Shown piece by piece: positions 46,080 to 56,138 of a stretch of 64,000 nt of DNA (the first letter of the stretch is position 1; the number at the start of each line of letters is the position of its first letter). Origin of the DNA: Serratia grimesii NBRC 13537 (lineage in GTDB: Bacteria; Pseudomonadota; Gammaproteobacteria; Enterobacterales; Enterobacteriaceae); the NCBI RefSeq assembly GCF_001590905.1, contig NZ_BCTT01000014.1:62001-126000 (forward strand). The letters run 5' to 3'. The notes beneath the pieces are model-generated. The model was given only the letters and a program-made list of their open reading frames with translations, did not search any database and was not told where the DNA came from. A program made the translations under genes and the position numbers.

Positions 46080-47338
46080 CGCCAAACCCCTTTGGTATCC
46101 ACGATCCAGGACTGCGTAATCTCTTCCGGCTTGATTGCCTTGAATTGCTTATGGTCGACCAGCATCACAATCACATCCGCCTGTTGCAGCGCATCGGGTA
46201 ACTCTTTCAGCGTCACATGGCCAGCCAGCGATTTCGGCAGTTGCTCCACGTTTGGCTCAACGACCAGCGTCTCGCCTACGTGCCAATCGGCAATCAGATG
46301 TGCCACTTCCACCGCTGGGCTTTCGCGTAGATCGTCAATATTCGGTTTGAAGGCCAGACCAAAGCAGGCAATTTTTACTTCTGAGGCACGCTTGTCGGTC
46401 GCCGCCAGACAATCAGCAACGGCCGCTTTCACGCGATCAACCACCCACAAAGGTTTCCCGTCATTCACCAGACGCGCTGTATGAATCAAACGGGCCTGCT
46501 GCGGATTTTGCGAGACAATGAACCACGGATCGACCGCGATACAATGGCCGCCGACGCCAGGGCCTGGCTGCAGGATATTTACCCGTGGATGGCGATTCGC
46601 CAGGCGGATAAGTTCCCAAACATTGATGCCCTGTTCCGCGCAAATCAGCGACAATTCGTTGGCAAACGCAATGTTCACATCGCGGAAGCTGTTTTCGGTC
46701 AGCTTGCACATCTCAGCGGTGCGTGAATTAGTAATGACACACTCACCTTCGAGGAAAATTTTATACAGCGCGCTGGCACGCTCTGAGCATTTTGGCGTCA
46801 TGCCGCCAATAACACGGTCGTTCTGAATCAATTCAACCATCACCTGCCCCGGCAGTACACGCTCTGGGCAGTAAGCGATGTTCACATCGGCAGATTCACC
46901 TGCCTGCTGCGGGAAGCTGAGATCGCTACGCGCCTCGGCCAGCCACTGAGCCATCTGCTCGGTGGCGCCGACCGGAGAGGTGGACTCCAGGATAACCAGA
47001 TCGCCCTTTTTCAGCACCGGTGCCAGAGATTTAGCCGCAGCTTCGACATAAGCCAGATCCGGCTCATGGTCACCTTTAAATGGCGTTGGCACCGCGATCA
47101 GAAAAGCATCTGCGGCAAGCGGTTTAGTCACTGCCTGCAGATAACCGCCATCGACCGCGTCTTTCACCACTTTGTCCAGATCGGGTTCAACGATATGAAT
47201 CGCGCCACGATTAATGGTATCTACCGCATGTTGGTTAACATCTACGCCCACCACTTTTTTCTTACGGGAGGCGAACGCCGCCGCTGTTGGCAGACCGATA
47301 TAACCCAGGCCGATAACTGAAATAGTGTTAAAACTCAT
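46076..47338 (-). CDS. wecC: UDP-N-acetyl-D-mannosamine dehydrogenase
   Basis: Oxidises UDP-ManNAc to UDP-ManNAcA with NAD+, supplying WecG. It has 420 residues, as in E. coli, and belongs to the UDP-glucose/GDP-mannose dehydrogenase family. The N-terminal NAD motif is [14 protein letters not shown] (about 10-23), and the catalytic region includes [15 protein letters not shown] (cysteine at about residue 266) and LRESPAVEV. It overlaps wecB by 4 bases and rffG by 4. Confidence 0.96.
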   Translation of the reverse strand: MSFNTISVIGLGYIGLPTAAAFASRKKKVVGVDVNQHAVDTINRGAIHIVEPDLDKVVKDAVDGGYLQAVTKPLAADAFLIAVPTPFKGDHEPDLAYVEAAAKSLAPVLKKGDLVILESTSPVGATEQMAQWLAEARSDLSFPQQAGESADVNIAYCPERVLPGQVMVELIQNDRVIGGMTPKCSERASALYKIFLEGECVITNSRTAEMCKLTENSFRDVNIAFANELSLICAEQGINVWELIRLANRHPRVNILQPGPGVGGHCIAVDPWFIVSQNPQQARLIHTARLVNDGKPLWVVDRVKAAVADCLAATDKRASEVKIACFGLAFKPNIDDLRESPAVEVAHLIADWHVGETLVVEPNVEQLPKSLAGHVTLKELPDALQQADVIVMLVDHKQFKAIKPEEITQSWIVDTKGVWR

Positions 47339-48465
47339 AGTGTCACCTGATGGTTCTTCAAAGCTTCAAGAATACGCTGGCAGGCATGCCCGTCACCGTA
47401 AGGGTTATGCGCCCGACTCATAGCGTGATATTCGTTTTCGTCCGTCAGCAAGCGGGTCACGGCATCAACAATATTTGTCACATCGGTGCCCACCAGACGC
47501 ACTGTGCCCGAATCTACCGCTTCTGGTCGTTCGGTGGTGTCACGCATCACCAGCACCGGTTTGCCCAATGACGGCGCTTCTTCCTGAATACCGCCAGAAT
47601 CGGTCAGGATCAAATAGGACTTAGCCATCAGATACACAAAGGGCAAGTAGTCTTGCGGATCGATCAGGATGATATTATCAATCCCTTTCAGAATGCGGTT
47701 GACCGGCTCGCTAACATTCGGATTGAGATGTACCGGATACACCACCTGCACATCGGGATGAGTGCGGGCAATTTCTGCAAGCGCGCTGCAGATCCGCTCA
47801 AAACCGCCGCCAAAACTTTCGCGGCGGTGGCCTGTTACCAGAATCAATTTCTTGTTGGCATCCAGGAACGGATAACGTTGCGCCAAGCTGTCATGCAACG
47901 CGGTATCACCCATCACCCGATCACGCACCCAGAACAGCGCATCAATCACCGTGTTACCGGTGACGAAGATATGATCGTCCGGCAACAATTCACGCAACAG
48001 GTTCTGGCGCGAATTTTCCGTCGGAGCAAAATGGTACATCGCCAGATGGCCGGTCAGCTTACGGTTAGCTTCTTCTGGCCACGGCGAATAAAGGTTGCCA
48101 GTGCGCAGACCTGCCTCAACGTGCCCTACGGGTATACGCTGATAAAACGCCGCCAGACTCGTCGCCAGCGTAGTGGTGGTATCACCATGAACCAGCACCA
48201 CGTCTGGTTTGAACTCCTCGAGAACGCCTTTCAGGCCTTCCAGAATACGGCAGGTGATCTCACTCAATCCCTGGCCGGGCTTCATGATGTTCAGATCGTA
48301 ATCAGGCACTATCTCAAATAACCGCAATACCTGATCCAACATCTCACGATGCTGTGCCGTCACGCAGACTCTTGATTCAAAGGCTTCATCCTGAGCCAGG
48401 GCATGTACCAGCGGGGCCATTTTGATGGCTTCAGGTCTGGTGCCGAAAACAGTCAACACTTTCAC
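47335..48465 (-). CDS. wecB: UDP-N-acetylglucosamine 2-epimerase (non-hydrolysing)
   Basis: Interconverts UDP-GlcNAc and UDP-ManNAc, the branch point into ECA. The start is GTG at 48465, giving 376 residues exactly as in E. coli ([20 protein letters not shown]), with AAGAGA 7-8 bases before it. A longer frame to 48528 covers intergenic DNA. Active-site sequences include [18 protein letters not shown] and [17 protein letters not shown]. It lies 84 bases after wzzE, the largest gap in this part of the operon. Confidence 0.95.
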   Translation of the reverse strand: MKVLTVFGTRPEAIKMAPLVHALAQDEAFESRVCVTAQHREMLDQVLRLFEIVPDYDLNIMKPGQGLSEITCRILEGLKGVLEEFKPDVVLVHGDTTTTLATSLAAFYQRIPVGHVEAGLRTGNLYSPWPEEANRKLTGHLAMYHFAPTENSRQNLLRELLPDDHIFVTGNTVIDALFWVRDRVMGDTALHDSLAQRYPFLDANKKLILVTGHRRESFGGGFERICSALAEIARTHPDVQVVYPVHLNPNVSEPVNRILKGIDNIILIDPQDYLPFVYLMAKSYLILTDSGGIQEEAPSLGKPVLVMRDTTERPEAVDSGTVRLVGTDVTNIVDAVTRLLTDENEYHAMSRAHNPYGDGHACQRILEALKNHQVTL

Positions 48466-48549
48466 AGCGAATCTCTTTTGGTCGGTTAACCGCAGGCGTA
48501 CCTGCGAATTGGGCGCGTAAGCGCCCATCAGCGAATTATTATATTATTT

Positions 48550-49602
48550 TTAATTACGCGGCCGACGCACCAGGGCAACACCTGCGCCAACCAAAGCGCC
48601 CATCGCGCCCCACATGATCAACCAGAATATCCGCCGCGGGCTATCACGTTTTACCGGCTCTTCCGGAGTCCGCAAATAGCGGTAAGTCTGAAACTTTTCG
48701 TCCAGCGTTGGGCCAACGTTCAATGTCGACAACATCGCACGGTTTTGATCGTAATCCAGATCGAAGGTAGGCCCTGACGCCTGTAAACCTTCCAGACGAG
48801 CCTGCAGCATAGGTTTGCCCAGCAGGAACAGATCGGAGTCTGGCAGCTGTTCTGCCGGTGTATCGGTTTGAGTGCGGCCGATACCCTGCGTTTCGGCAAT
48901 TTTCAACGCCTGTTGAATGGTATTCAATTCGCGCTTATACACAGCCTCCGCTACCGCTTCCTGGCGCTTAACCTGCGCTTTCATTGAGGTGGTACGGGCA
49001 GCCCAGGCTCCCTGGATCTCTTCATTCAAATGCTGAGCTGCACGGTGACTGGCAAAGGCGACGTATTGACGCAGCAGACGGTTGGCATCTGCCGCCGTTT
49101 CCGCCGTCAACTTCACACCGTCGTTCGGCACTTTTTTATCATCACGCGCAGTAAACTGTATGTTGTTAATCAGTTCGTCGAGCAAGGCCGCATCAGCGCC
49201 CGCATCACCTTCCTGACGCTGTTTGTAATAATCGCTCTGCAGCCAAAAATCACGACGTGTATCGTAAGCTGCCAGCTGCATAATGAATTCATTATAAGCT
49301 TCGTCAGCAATACCTGGTTGCTCACTAGCAACAGCCGGCATGGTTCTCACATCCAGATTGCGCAGAAATTGTTGTTGGGAGTAATAACCGCCCAATGCAT
49401 TCACTGTTGGCCGATCGGTAATCGCCGTTGCACTCCATTCCTGTTTCACCAGGTAGGAAACGATCAACGCAACCACAGCAAACAGCACCGCAATGCCAAT
49501 AATCCACGGTTTACCGCGCCACAGGGTACAACACAGGCCACGGATATCGAGTTCGTTATCCACTGCCGGGGTATTCTTGTCAGACATTGTTTCTGGATTC
49601 AT
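48550..49602 (-). CDS. wzzE: ECA chain-length regulator WzzE
   Basis: Inner-membrane polysaccharide co-polymerase that sets ECA chain length with WzyE. It has about 350 residues, with a first membrane helix at about 30-55 and a second at the C-terminus (IMWGAMGALVGAGVALV). A long periplasmic helical domain lies between them, and PVKRDSPRR is the proline-rich motif before TM2. The start is uncertain: ATG 49602, GTG 49605 and ATG 49587 all lack a strong ribosome-binding site. It follows wecA by 20 bases. Confidence 0.94.
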   Translation of the reverse strand: MNPETMSDKNTPAVDNELDIRGLCCTLWRGKPWIIGIAVLFAVVALIVSYLVKQEWSATAITDRPTVNALGGYYSQQQFLRNLDVRTMPAVASEQPGIADEAYNEFIMQLAAYDTRRDFWLQSDYYKQRQEGDAGADAALLDELINNIQFTARDDKKVPNDGVKLTAETAADANRLLRQYVAFASHRAAQHLNEEIQGAWAARTTSMKAQVKRQEAVAEAVYKRELNTIQQALKIAETQGIGRTQTDTPAEQLPDSDLFLLGKPMLQARLEGLQASGPTFDLDYDQNRAMLSTLNVGPTLDEKFQTYRYLRTPEEPVKRDSPRRIFWLIMWGAMGALVGAGVALVRRPRN

Positions 49603-49622
49603 CACTGCCCAAAAGCCTCTGG

Positions 49623-50720
49623 TTAAGATACTTGCTTATTGCCGTTCGAACGCCGTAAACGACGTTTGATACGCTTAATGTAACGTGCAACACGCCAGGC
49701 GCGTTTAATGCAGTAACCGTATAAGAAGAAGGCAAGCAAGAATAATGCCAACATTACCCATTCAGGGATAAAAGTAAGACGTTCACCCAACACGCCGATG
49801 GCGGCCAGCAGCGCAGCTGCCAGCGTAATCAGCACAAAAGCCTGCCGTGGCGTAAAGCCCGCACGCATAATCAAATGGTGAATATGTTGGCGATCTGGGG
49901 AGAAGGGACTCATCCCCTTGCGCAAGCGACGGTACATGATTGCAATCATGTCCATCAGCGGAATAGCGATAATCCACAGGGCGGTAACAGGGTTAATAGA
50001 GTGAGCTTTACCTTGCGAGCTTTGCAACAGCAGCCAAATGGCGGTGAAACCGATCAACGTACTGCCGGCATCGCCCATAAACACTTTATACCGCCGGCCA
50101 AGAATGCCGAGGTTAAGCAGAATATAAGGAACGATGGCAGCAATCATCGCGAAACACCAGAAGGCCAGATCAGAATGCCCACTCAGGTATAACAATACGC
50201 CCAGCGCACCGAAAGATACGCATGACAGCCCTCCCAGCAGGCCGTCAATGCCATCTACCATGTTAAAGGCATTGATGGCTGCCCAAACGGCAAACAGCGT
50301 AACCAGGTAGCCGAACGGCCCCAGCTGCATTTCCCAGTCACCCAGCACATGGCCAAAACTGCGCAAGTAAAGCCCAGCAAAGACCATCATCGCAATGCCA
50401 ACCAGTGCCTGAACCAGCGCGCGAATTTTGACGCTGATGTCGAAACGATCGTCAAGAGCACCAACGAACACCAATATCCCCGCACAAGCGAGGTAGAGTT
50501 TGCTATGCGCAATCGTTTGGTCAGAAATAAGGAAGGCAAAGCACAATCCGGCGTAAACAGAAATACCACCGACCAGAGGAATCAGCCCCTGATGGCGTTT
50601 ACGGTAATTAGGTTTATCAACCAGACCAATACGTTTTGCTGCTTTACGGGCAACAAAGAGAAAAGCCAAAGAAAACAGGAAAACAAATAGAATTTCAGTA
50701 CTCATAGTGAGTAAGTTCAC
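49623..50720 (-). CDS. wecA: Undecaprenyl-phosphate GlcNAc-1-phosphate transferase WecA
   Basis: Starts ECA (and many O-antigens) by moving GlcNAc-1-P onto undecaprenyl phosphate. It is an 11-helix inner-membrane PNPT enzyme, 365 residues from the GTG at 50720. The catalytic motifs are LDDRFDISVKIRA (DD), NAFNMVDGIDGL, VFMGDAGSTLIG and the HIHH motif in SPDRQHIHHLI. A TTG nine bases further upstream is less likely. It is first in the 12-gene wec operon. Confidence 0.96.
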   Translation of the reverse strand: MNLLTMSTEILFVFLFSLAFLFVARKAAKRIGLVDKPNYRKRHQGLIPLVGGISVYAGLCFAFLISDQTIAHSKLYLACAGILVFVGALDDRFDISVKIRALVQALVGIAMMVFAGLYLRSFGHVLGDWEMQLGPFGYLVTLFAVWAAINAFNMVDGIDGLLGGLSCVSFGALGVLLYLSGHSDLAFWCFAMIAAIVPYILLNLGILGRRYKVFMGDAGSTLIGFTAIWLLLQSSQGKAHSINPVTALWIIAIPLMDMIAIMYRRLRKGMSPFSPDRQHIHHLIMRAGFTPRQAFVLITLAAALLAAIGVLGERLTFIPEWVMLALFLLAFFLYGYCIKRAWRVARYIKRIKRRLRRSNGNKQVS

Positions 50721-50974
50721 AGTTAACAAGATCTCTGTAGAAGATAAGGCAGCTTAACACGGGCGACAGGTTGCGCCATGGGATCCCGCTACCTTTCAGT
50801 CATTTCCTATGACAACAGCGATTCATTCTTATTTCACTTTGCCTGCTCGCTGTTTTGACAGTAACAAAGCGCGAACGACGAAACATCGACCGCAAATAAG
50901 ATGAATTCTCAGTAAGTCACGAAAAAAACTTACGTTTCCATTTCTGTTACTTATCGTATCTGCCAAAAGCAAAA
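50721..50974 (-). promoter_or_regulatory. rho-wecA spacer (ECA operon 5' region)
   Basis: About 250 bases between the rho terminator and wecA. The ECA promoter should lie here. I see no complete JUMPstart/ops element and no ORF worth calling. Confidence 0.3.
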
Positions 50975-50998
50975 AACGCCACGACTAGGCGTGGCGTT
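50975..50998 (-). terminator. rho intrinsic terminator
   Basis: AACGCCACG-CCTAGT-CGTGGCGTT on the minus strand followed by TTTTGC, 36 bases after the rho stop. It separates rho from the wec operon. Confidence 0.85.
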
Positions 50999-51034
50999 CT
51001 CTGAATTTTTTACTCAATTATGAGCGCATCGTCA

Positions 51035-52294
51035 TTATGAGCGCTTCATCATATCGAAGAATTCATCATTGGTCTTGGTCATGGCCAACTTGTTAATGAG
51101 GAATTCCATCGCATCAATCTCACCCATTGGGTGAATGATTTTACGCAGGATCCACATTTTCTGCAGTTCTTCAGACGTGGTAAGTAATTCTTCTTTACGT
51201 GTACCAGAGCGGTTGTAGTCGATCGCAGGGAATACACGCTTCTCGGCGATTTTACGCGCCAAGTGTAATTCCATGTTGCCGGTACCTTTAAACTCTTCGT
51301 AAATAACTTCGTCCATTTTCGACCCGGTATCAACCAGCGCGGTCGCGATGATGGTCAGGCTACCGCCTTCCTCAACGTTACGTGCCGCACCGAAGAAACG
51401 CTTAGGACGGTGCAGGGCGTTGGCATCCACACCACCGGTCAACACTTTACCGGAAGCCGGTACTACGGTGTTGTAGGCACGCGCCAAGCGAGTGATGGAG
51501 TCAAGCAAGATGATCACGTCTTTTTTGTGCTCAACCAGGCGCTTGGCCTTCTCGATCACCATTTCCGCAACCTGGACGTGGCGAGAGGCTGGCTCATCAA
51601 AGGTCGAAGCGATAACTTCGCCCTTAACCAGACGCTGCATCTCGGTCACTTCTTCCGGACGTTCGTCGATCAACAGAACCATCAACACGCAGTCTGGATG
51701 GTTGTATGCGATGCTCTGCGCAATGTTCTGCAGCAGCATGGTTTTACCGGCTTTCGGCGGAGCAACAATCAGACCACGTTGACCACGACCAATCGGTGAA
51801 GCCAGATCCAGCACGCGTGCAGTCAAGTCTTCGGTAGAGCCGTTACCGCGCTCCATCCGCAGACGGGAGTTGGCATGCAGTGGGGTTAAGTTCTCGAACA
51901 GGATCTTGCTGCGGGCGTTTTCCGGTTTGTCGTAGTTAACTTCGTTAACTTTCAACAGGGCAAAGTAACGCTCGCCTTCTTTTGGCGGACGAATCTTACC
52001 GGAAATGGTGTCACCTGTACGGAGGTTGAAACGGCGGATTTGGCTAGGGGATACGTAGATGTCGTCGGGGCCTGCAAGGTAGGAGCTGTCTCCAGAGCGG
52101 AGGAAACCAAATCCATCTTGCAATATCTCCAACACGCCATCGCCGAAGATATCTTCTCCACTTTTCGCATGCTGCTTAAGGATAGAGAAGATAATGTCCT
52201 GCTTGCGCATACGGGCAAGGTTTTCCAGCCCCATATTTTCGCCGAGAGTAATCAGCTCAGAAACCGGCGTATTCTTTAATTCGGTAAGATTCAT
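51035..52294 (-). CDS. rho: Transcription termination factor Rho
   Basis: Hexameric RNA-dependent ATPase/helicase that ends transcription at C-rich rut sites. It has 419 residues, the same as E. coli, with the primary RNA-binding OB domain (about 1-125: [21 protein letters not shown]). Walker A is [14 protein letters not shown] (about 173-186), and the Walker B region is [17 protein letters not shown]; the R-loop follows. A long leader of roughly 300 bases precedes it, consistent with the known autoregulation of rho by attenuation. Confidence 0.98.
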   Translation of the reverse strand: MNLTELKNTPVSELITLGENMGLENLARMRKQDIIFSILKQHAKSGEDIFGDGVLEILQDGFGFLRSGDSSYLAGPDDIYVSPSQIRRFNLRTGDTISGKIRPPKEGERYFALLKVNEVNYDKPENARSKILFENLTPLHANSRLRMERGNGSTEDLTARVLDLASPIGRGQRGLIVAPPKAGKTMLLQNIAQSIAYNHPDCVLMVLLIDERPEEVTEMQRLVKGEVIASTFDEPASRHVQVAEMVIEKAKRLVEHKKDVIILLDSITRLARAYNTVVPASGKVLTGGVDANALHRPKRFFGAARNVEEGGSLTIIATALVDTGSKMDEVIYEEFKGTGNMELHLARKIAEKRVFPAIDYNRSGTRKEELLTTSEELQKMWILRKIIHPMGEIDAMEFLINKLAMTKTNDEFFDMMKRS

Positions 52295-52753
52295 AGTGGT
52301 GGGTTCTTAAACTCGGGGTATGTCTCGAACTTATTTCGTGAATGGTATGGCAGCGAGATATATCTTTCGGCTTTCTGGTGGTTGCGTTGGCTTCCCGTGT
52401 TAACCCCAGCCACTTAGCGGACTAAGCTACGGAGATTCGTTCGGTTGCCGACTGGCCACACCCTGAAATCCATTGGATATGCGTGCCTGTTTACTGGACG
52501 TTCGATCACCGGGCGCTGAGCTGTCACGGTAAGAAATGGCTTACAGAGGACGCGCGCATTGACGGTTTAAGATCGAAGGTACCTTAAAATTGATTTTGCA
52601 AAACCGTTTGATTGTTAAAACACGGGCTGAGTTCATTTTTTCTTTCAACGCCAGCGGTTCAACACAGAGTAAAGCTTTAGATTTAGACTCTTTAGATTTA
52701 AAACTTCGGGCAAGTTCTATATGCAGTATGGTTAAACTTAACACGCTTCTTGG
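52295..52753 (-). promoter_or_regulatory. rho leader and promoter region
   Basis: The stretch between the trxA-side inverted repeat and rho. In E. coli the rho leader holds Rho-dependent attenuators and a short ORF, rhoL. Here several tiny minus-strand ORFs exist (11, 17 and 37 codons between about 52389 and 52559), none with a ribosome-binding site, so I call none. Upstream of the likely promoter an 11-base sequence, CTTTAGATTTA on the plus strand, is repeated at 52675 and 52690. Confidence 0.4.
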
Positions 52754-52795
52754 CAGGCGTCTAGCGGTGAATTGAACATCCCCGCTAGACGCCTG
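52754..52795. repeat. Perfect 14-bp inverted repeat downstream of trxA
   Basis: CAGGCGTCTAGCGG and its exact complement are separated by 14 bases. It has no T-run on either strand. It sits about 80 bases after trxA and upstream of the rho leader; a weaker 8-bp hairpin (52815-52841) lies between it and trxA. Confidence 0.6.
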
Positions 52796-52873
52796 TATAT
52801 CCCCGTTGCCTCTCACACTGCGACGTTGAGAACCGCAGTGTCAAATCCATTGGGCATACGGCTTCTCGCCCGA

Positions 52874-53200
52874 TTACAGATTCGCGTTAAGGAAATCTTT
52901 GAGCTGGCCTTTGGACAACGCACCAACCTTGGTCGCAGCCACTTCACCGTTCTTGAACAACAACAGCGTAGGGATACCACGGATACCGTACTTAGGTGCG
53001 GTGGCCGGGTTTTGGTCGATATTCAGCTTGGTGATGGTCAGCTTGCCTTCGAACTCATCGGCAATCTCATCCAGAATCGGAGCAATCATCTTGCACGGCC
53101 CACACCATTCAGCCCAGAAATCGACCAGGATTGGCCCTTCAGCTTTCAGCACGTCGGTGTCGAAGCTGCCGTCAGTCAGGTGAATAATTTTATCGCTCAT
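52874..53200 (-). CDS. trxA: Thioredoxin 1
   Basis: Small cytoplasmic dithiol oxidoreductase, 108 residues (E. coli 109 with Met). The active site WCGPCK is at about residues 32-37 in [13 protein letters not shown], and the cis-proline is in [10 protein letters not shown]. It reduces ribonucleotide reductase, PAPS reductase and many others. It lies upstream of rho on the same strand and is divergent from rhlB, as in E. coli. Confidence 0.98.
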   Translation of the reverse strand: MSDKIIHLTDGSFDTDVLKAEGPILVDFWAEWCGPCKMIAPILDEIADEFEGKLTITKLNIDQNPATAPKYGIRGIPTLLLFKNGEVAATKVGALSKGQLKDFLNANL

Positions 53201-53317
53201 GTTCTACTCCAAAGGATTGTGTCTACCTTGTTGGTGTAGCATTAACCAACCTAAGGTGACTTTATTTCACCGGATACGCTTTCGTAAAGCAATAGTTAGC
53301 TGATATTCTACCACACT

Positions 53318-54604
53318 ATGAGCAAAACACACTTGACCGAACAGAAGTTTTCCGACTTCGCCCTGCACCCGTTAGTCCTTGAAGCCCTTGAAAAGAAAGG
53401 GTTTCAACATTGCACGCCTATCCAGGCGTTAGCATTGCCGCTCACGCTCTCTGGGCGTGACGTTGCAGGTCAGGCGCAAACCGGTACCGGAAAGACGCTG
53501 GCATTTTTAGCGTCTACTTTTCACTATTTGCTTTCTCACCCGGCAAAACAGGATCGCCAGACCAATCAGCCGCGCGCCTTGATCATGGCGCCAACGCGTG
53601 AGCTGGCGGTTCAGATCCACTCCGACGCAGAAGCCCTGTCCAAATCTACCGGCCTGAAGCTTGGCCTGGCATACGGTGGCGACGGCTACGACAAACAGCT
53701 GAAAGTGCTGGAAAGCGGCGTGGATATCCTGGTCGGTACTACCGGTCGTTTAATCGATTATGCCAAACAAAACTATATTGATCTGAGCGCAATCCAGGTC
53801 GTAGTCTTGGACGAGGCCGATCGCATGTACGATCTGGGCTTTATCAAAGACATTCGCTGGTTGTTCCGTCGTATGCCTCCGGTCGATCAACGCCTGAACA
53901 TGCTGTTCTCTGCCACTTTGTCCTATCGCGTTCGCGAACTGGCTTTCGAGCAGATGAACAATGCTGAATATGTTGAAGTGGAACCGGAACAGAAAACCGG
54001 CCACCGCATTAAAGAAGAGTTGTTCTACCCGTCCAACGAAGAAAAAATGCGCCTGTTACAGACGCTGATCGAAGAAGAGTGGCCGGACCGCTGCATCATC
54101 TTCGCCAACACCAAGCATCGCTGTGAAGACGTTTGGGGCCATCTGGCTGCCGATGGCCACCGCGTAGGCCTGTTGACCGGCGATGTTGCGCAGAAAAAAC
54201 GCCTGCGTATTCTGGATGACTTTACCAAGGGTAACCTGGATATTCTGGTTGCTACCGACGTCGCCGCACGCGGTCTCCACATCCCATTGGTTACGCACGT
54301 ATTCAACTACGACTTGCCTGACGACTGCGAAGACTACGTCCACCGTATCGGTCGTACCGGTCGTGCCGGTGAAAGCGGTCATTCCATCAGTCTGGCTTGT
54401 GAAGAGTATGCGCTCAACCTGCCGGCGATCGAAACCTATACCGGTCACAGCATTCCAGTGAGCAAGTACAACAGCGATGCGTTAATGAGTGACTTGCCTG
54501 CGCCAAAACGCCTGGCTCGCCCACGCGGTGGCAACGGCCCGCGTCGTAACTCCTCACCACGTCGTGGCGGTGCGCCGCGCAACAACCGTAAACGTTCAGG
54601 CTGA
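53318..54604 (+). CDS. rhlB: DEAD-box RNA helicase RhlB
   Basis: RNA helicase of the RNase E degradosome that unwinds structured RNA for PNPase. It has 428 residues (E. coli 421), with the Q motif HCTPIQ, Walker A AQTGTGKT (about 51-58), the DEAD box [17 protein letters not shown] in LFSATLS and [13 protein letters not shown]. The C-terminal tail is Arg/Gly/Asn-rich (about 395-428) and binds RNA. It is divergent from trxA and followed 6 bases later by gppA. Confidence 0.97.
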   Translation: MSKTHLTEQKFSDFALHPLVLEALEKKGFQHCTPIQALALPLTLSGRDVAGQAQTGTGKTLAFLASTFHYLLSHPAKQDRQTNQPRALIMAPTRELAVQIHSDAEALSKSTGLKLGLAYGGDGYDKQLKVLESGVDILVGTTGRLIDYAKQNYIDLSAIQVVVLDEADRMYDLGFIKDIRWLFRRMPPVDQRLNMLFSATLSYRVRELAFEQMNNAEYVEVEPEQKTGHRIKEELFYPSNEEKMRLLQTLIEEEWPDRCIIFANTKHRCEDVWGHLAADGHRVGLLTGDVAQKKRLRILDDFTKGNLDILVATDVAARGLHIPLVTHVFNYDLPDDCEDYVHRIGRTGRAGESGHSISLACEEYALNLPAIETYTGHSIPVSKYNSDALMSDLPAPKRLARPRGGNGPRRNSSPRRGGAPRNNRKRSG

Positions 54605-54610
54605 TAGACG

Positions 54611-56107
54611 ATGCTCAGTTCCAGCGCACTTTATGCCGCTATCGACCTTGGTTCCAACAGCTTCCACATGCTGGTGGTGCGCGAGGTAGCCGGTAGTATT
54701 CAAACACTGGCGCGCATCAAGCGCAAAGTGCGTCTGGCAGCAGGGCTGGATCAGAACAACCACCTGTCGCATGAAGCCATGCAGCGCGGCTGGCAATGCC
54801 TGAAGCTGTTCTCTGAACGCCTGCAGGACATTCCCCGTGAACAGATCCGCGTAGTCGCCACGGCTACGTTGCGTCTGGCGTCCAATGCCGATGAATTCCT
54901 ACAAACCGCCGAGCAGATCCTTGGTTGTCCGATCCAGGTAATCAGCGGCGAGGAAGAAGCCCGTCTGATCTACCACGGTGTTGCCCATACTACCGGCGGG
55001 CCAGACCAACGTTTAGTGGTCGATATCGGCGGCGGCAGTACTGAATTAGTCACAGGTACCGGTGCGCAGGCTGCCCAGTTGTATAGCTTGTCTATGGGCT
55101 GTGTCACCTGGCTGGAGCGTTTTTTCAGCGATCGTAACCTGGGGCAGGAGAATTTCGAGCGGGCTGAACAGGCTGCGCGTGAAATGGTGCGCCCTATTGC
55201 GCCACACTTGCGTCAACACGGTTGGCAGATCTGCGTCGGCGCTTCCGGCACCGTCCAGGCGCTGCAGGAAATCATGGTTGCGCAGGGTATGGATGAACGC
55301 ATCACCCTGTCTAAGTTGCGCCAGTTGAAACAACGCGCTATTCAGTGCGGCAAGCTGGAAGAGTTGGAAATTGAAGGGCTGACACTGGAACGCGCACTGG
55401 TATTTCCAAGTGGGCTATCCATCCTGCTGGCGATTTTCCAGGAGCTGGGCATTGAGAGCATGATGTTGGCTGGCGGCGCGCTACGCGAAGGGCTGGTTTA
55501 CGGCATGCTACACCTGCCGGTTGAACAAGATATTCGTAGCCGCACCATTCGCAACCTACAACGACGTTATCTGTTGGATACCGAGCAAGCCGAGCGCGTT
55601 AGCCAATTGGCTGCCAACTTCTCACAGCAGGTCAGCAATGAATGGCAACTGGATGCGCGATGTCGCGAGTTATTGCACAGCGCCTGCCTGATCCACGAAA
55701 TTGGCCTCAGTGTTGATTTCAAGCAAGCGCCGCAACACGCCGCTTATCTGATCCGCCATCTGGATTTACCCGGTTTTACCCCGGCGCAAAAAAAACTGCT
55801 CGCCACTCTGCTGCAAAACCAAAGCAACACTATCGATCTACCGCTGCTGAGCCAGCAAAACGCTCTGCCACCACGTATGGCACAACGTTTATGCCGGATT
55901 TTGCGCCTGGCTATCATCTTTGCCAGCCGTCGTCGCGATGACACGCTGCCTGCGGTACGTCTGCGTGCCAACAATGATGACGAACTAACGGTGATCCTGC
56001 CGCCGGGTTGGCTGGAACAGCACCCATTACGGGCAGAAGCGTTGGATCAGGAAAGCCATTGGCAAAGCTATGTGCACTGGCCGCTGATACTGGAAGAACA
56101 ACGTTGA
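54611..56107 (+). CDS. gppA: Guanosine pentaphosphate phosphatase GppA
   Basis: Converts pppGpp to ppGpp in the stringent response and also acts as an exopolyphosphatase. It has 498 residues (E. coli 494), with actin-like ATPase fold motifs [14 protein letters not shown] (about 10-23) and [14 protein letters not shown] (about 136-149), and a C-terminal HD-like helical domain. It is co-transcribed with rhlB (6-base gap) and convergent with rep. Confidence 0.97.
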   Translation: MLSSSALYAAIDLGSNSFHMLVVREVAGSIQTLARIKRKVRLAAGLDQNNHLSHEAMQRGWQCLKLFSERLQDIPREQIRVVATATLRLASNADEFLQTAEQILGCPIQVISGEEEARLIYHGVAHTTGGPDQRLVVDIGGGSTELVTGTGAQAAQLYSLSMGCVTWLERFFSDRNLGQENFERAEQAAREMVRPIAPHLRQHGWQICVGASGTVQALQEIMVAQGMDERITLSKLRQLKQRAIQCGKLEELEIEGLTLERALVFPSGLSILLAIFQELGIESMMLAGGALREGLVYGMLHLPVEQDIRSRTIRNLQRRYLLDTEQAERVSQLAANFSQQVSNEWQLDARCRELLHSACLIHEIGLSVDFKQAPQHAAYLIRHLDLPGFTPAQKKLLATLLQNQSNTIDLPLLSQQNALPPRMAQRLCRILRLAIIFASRRRDDTLPAVRLRANNDDELTVILPPGWLEQHPLRAEALDQESHWQSYVHWPLILEEQR

Positions 56108-56113
56108 TATGAC

Positions 56114-56134
56114 AAGGGCGCTAATCGCGCCCTT
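56114..56134. terminator. Terminator hairpin, gppA/rep
   Basis: AAGGGCGC-TAATC-GCGCCCTT, an 8-bp stem, then ACTTTTAACC on the plus strand. It lies between convergent stop codons 31 bases apart. Confidence 0.75.
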
Positions 56135-56138
56135 ACTT

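Noticed and set aside
50721-50974. JUMPstart/ops element before wecA
   Set aside because: GGTAGCGG occurs on the coding strand but the full ops motif is absent, and ECA operons do not normally carry one.
52389-52499. Possible rhoL leader ORF (37 codons from a GTG, or 17 from an ATG)
   Set aside because: No Shine-Dalgarno and no resemblance to the E. coli RhoL sequence as I remember it. The leader region is kept as a regulatory stretch only.
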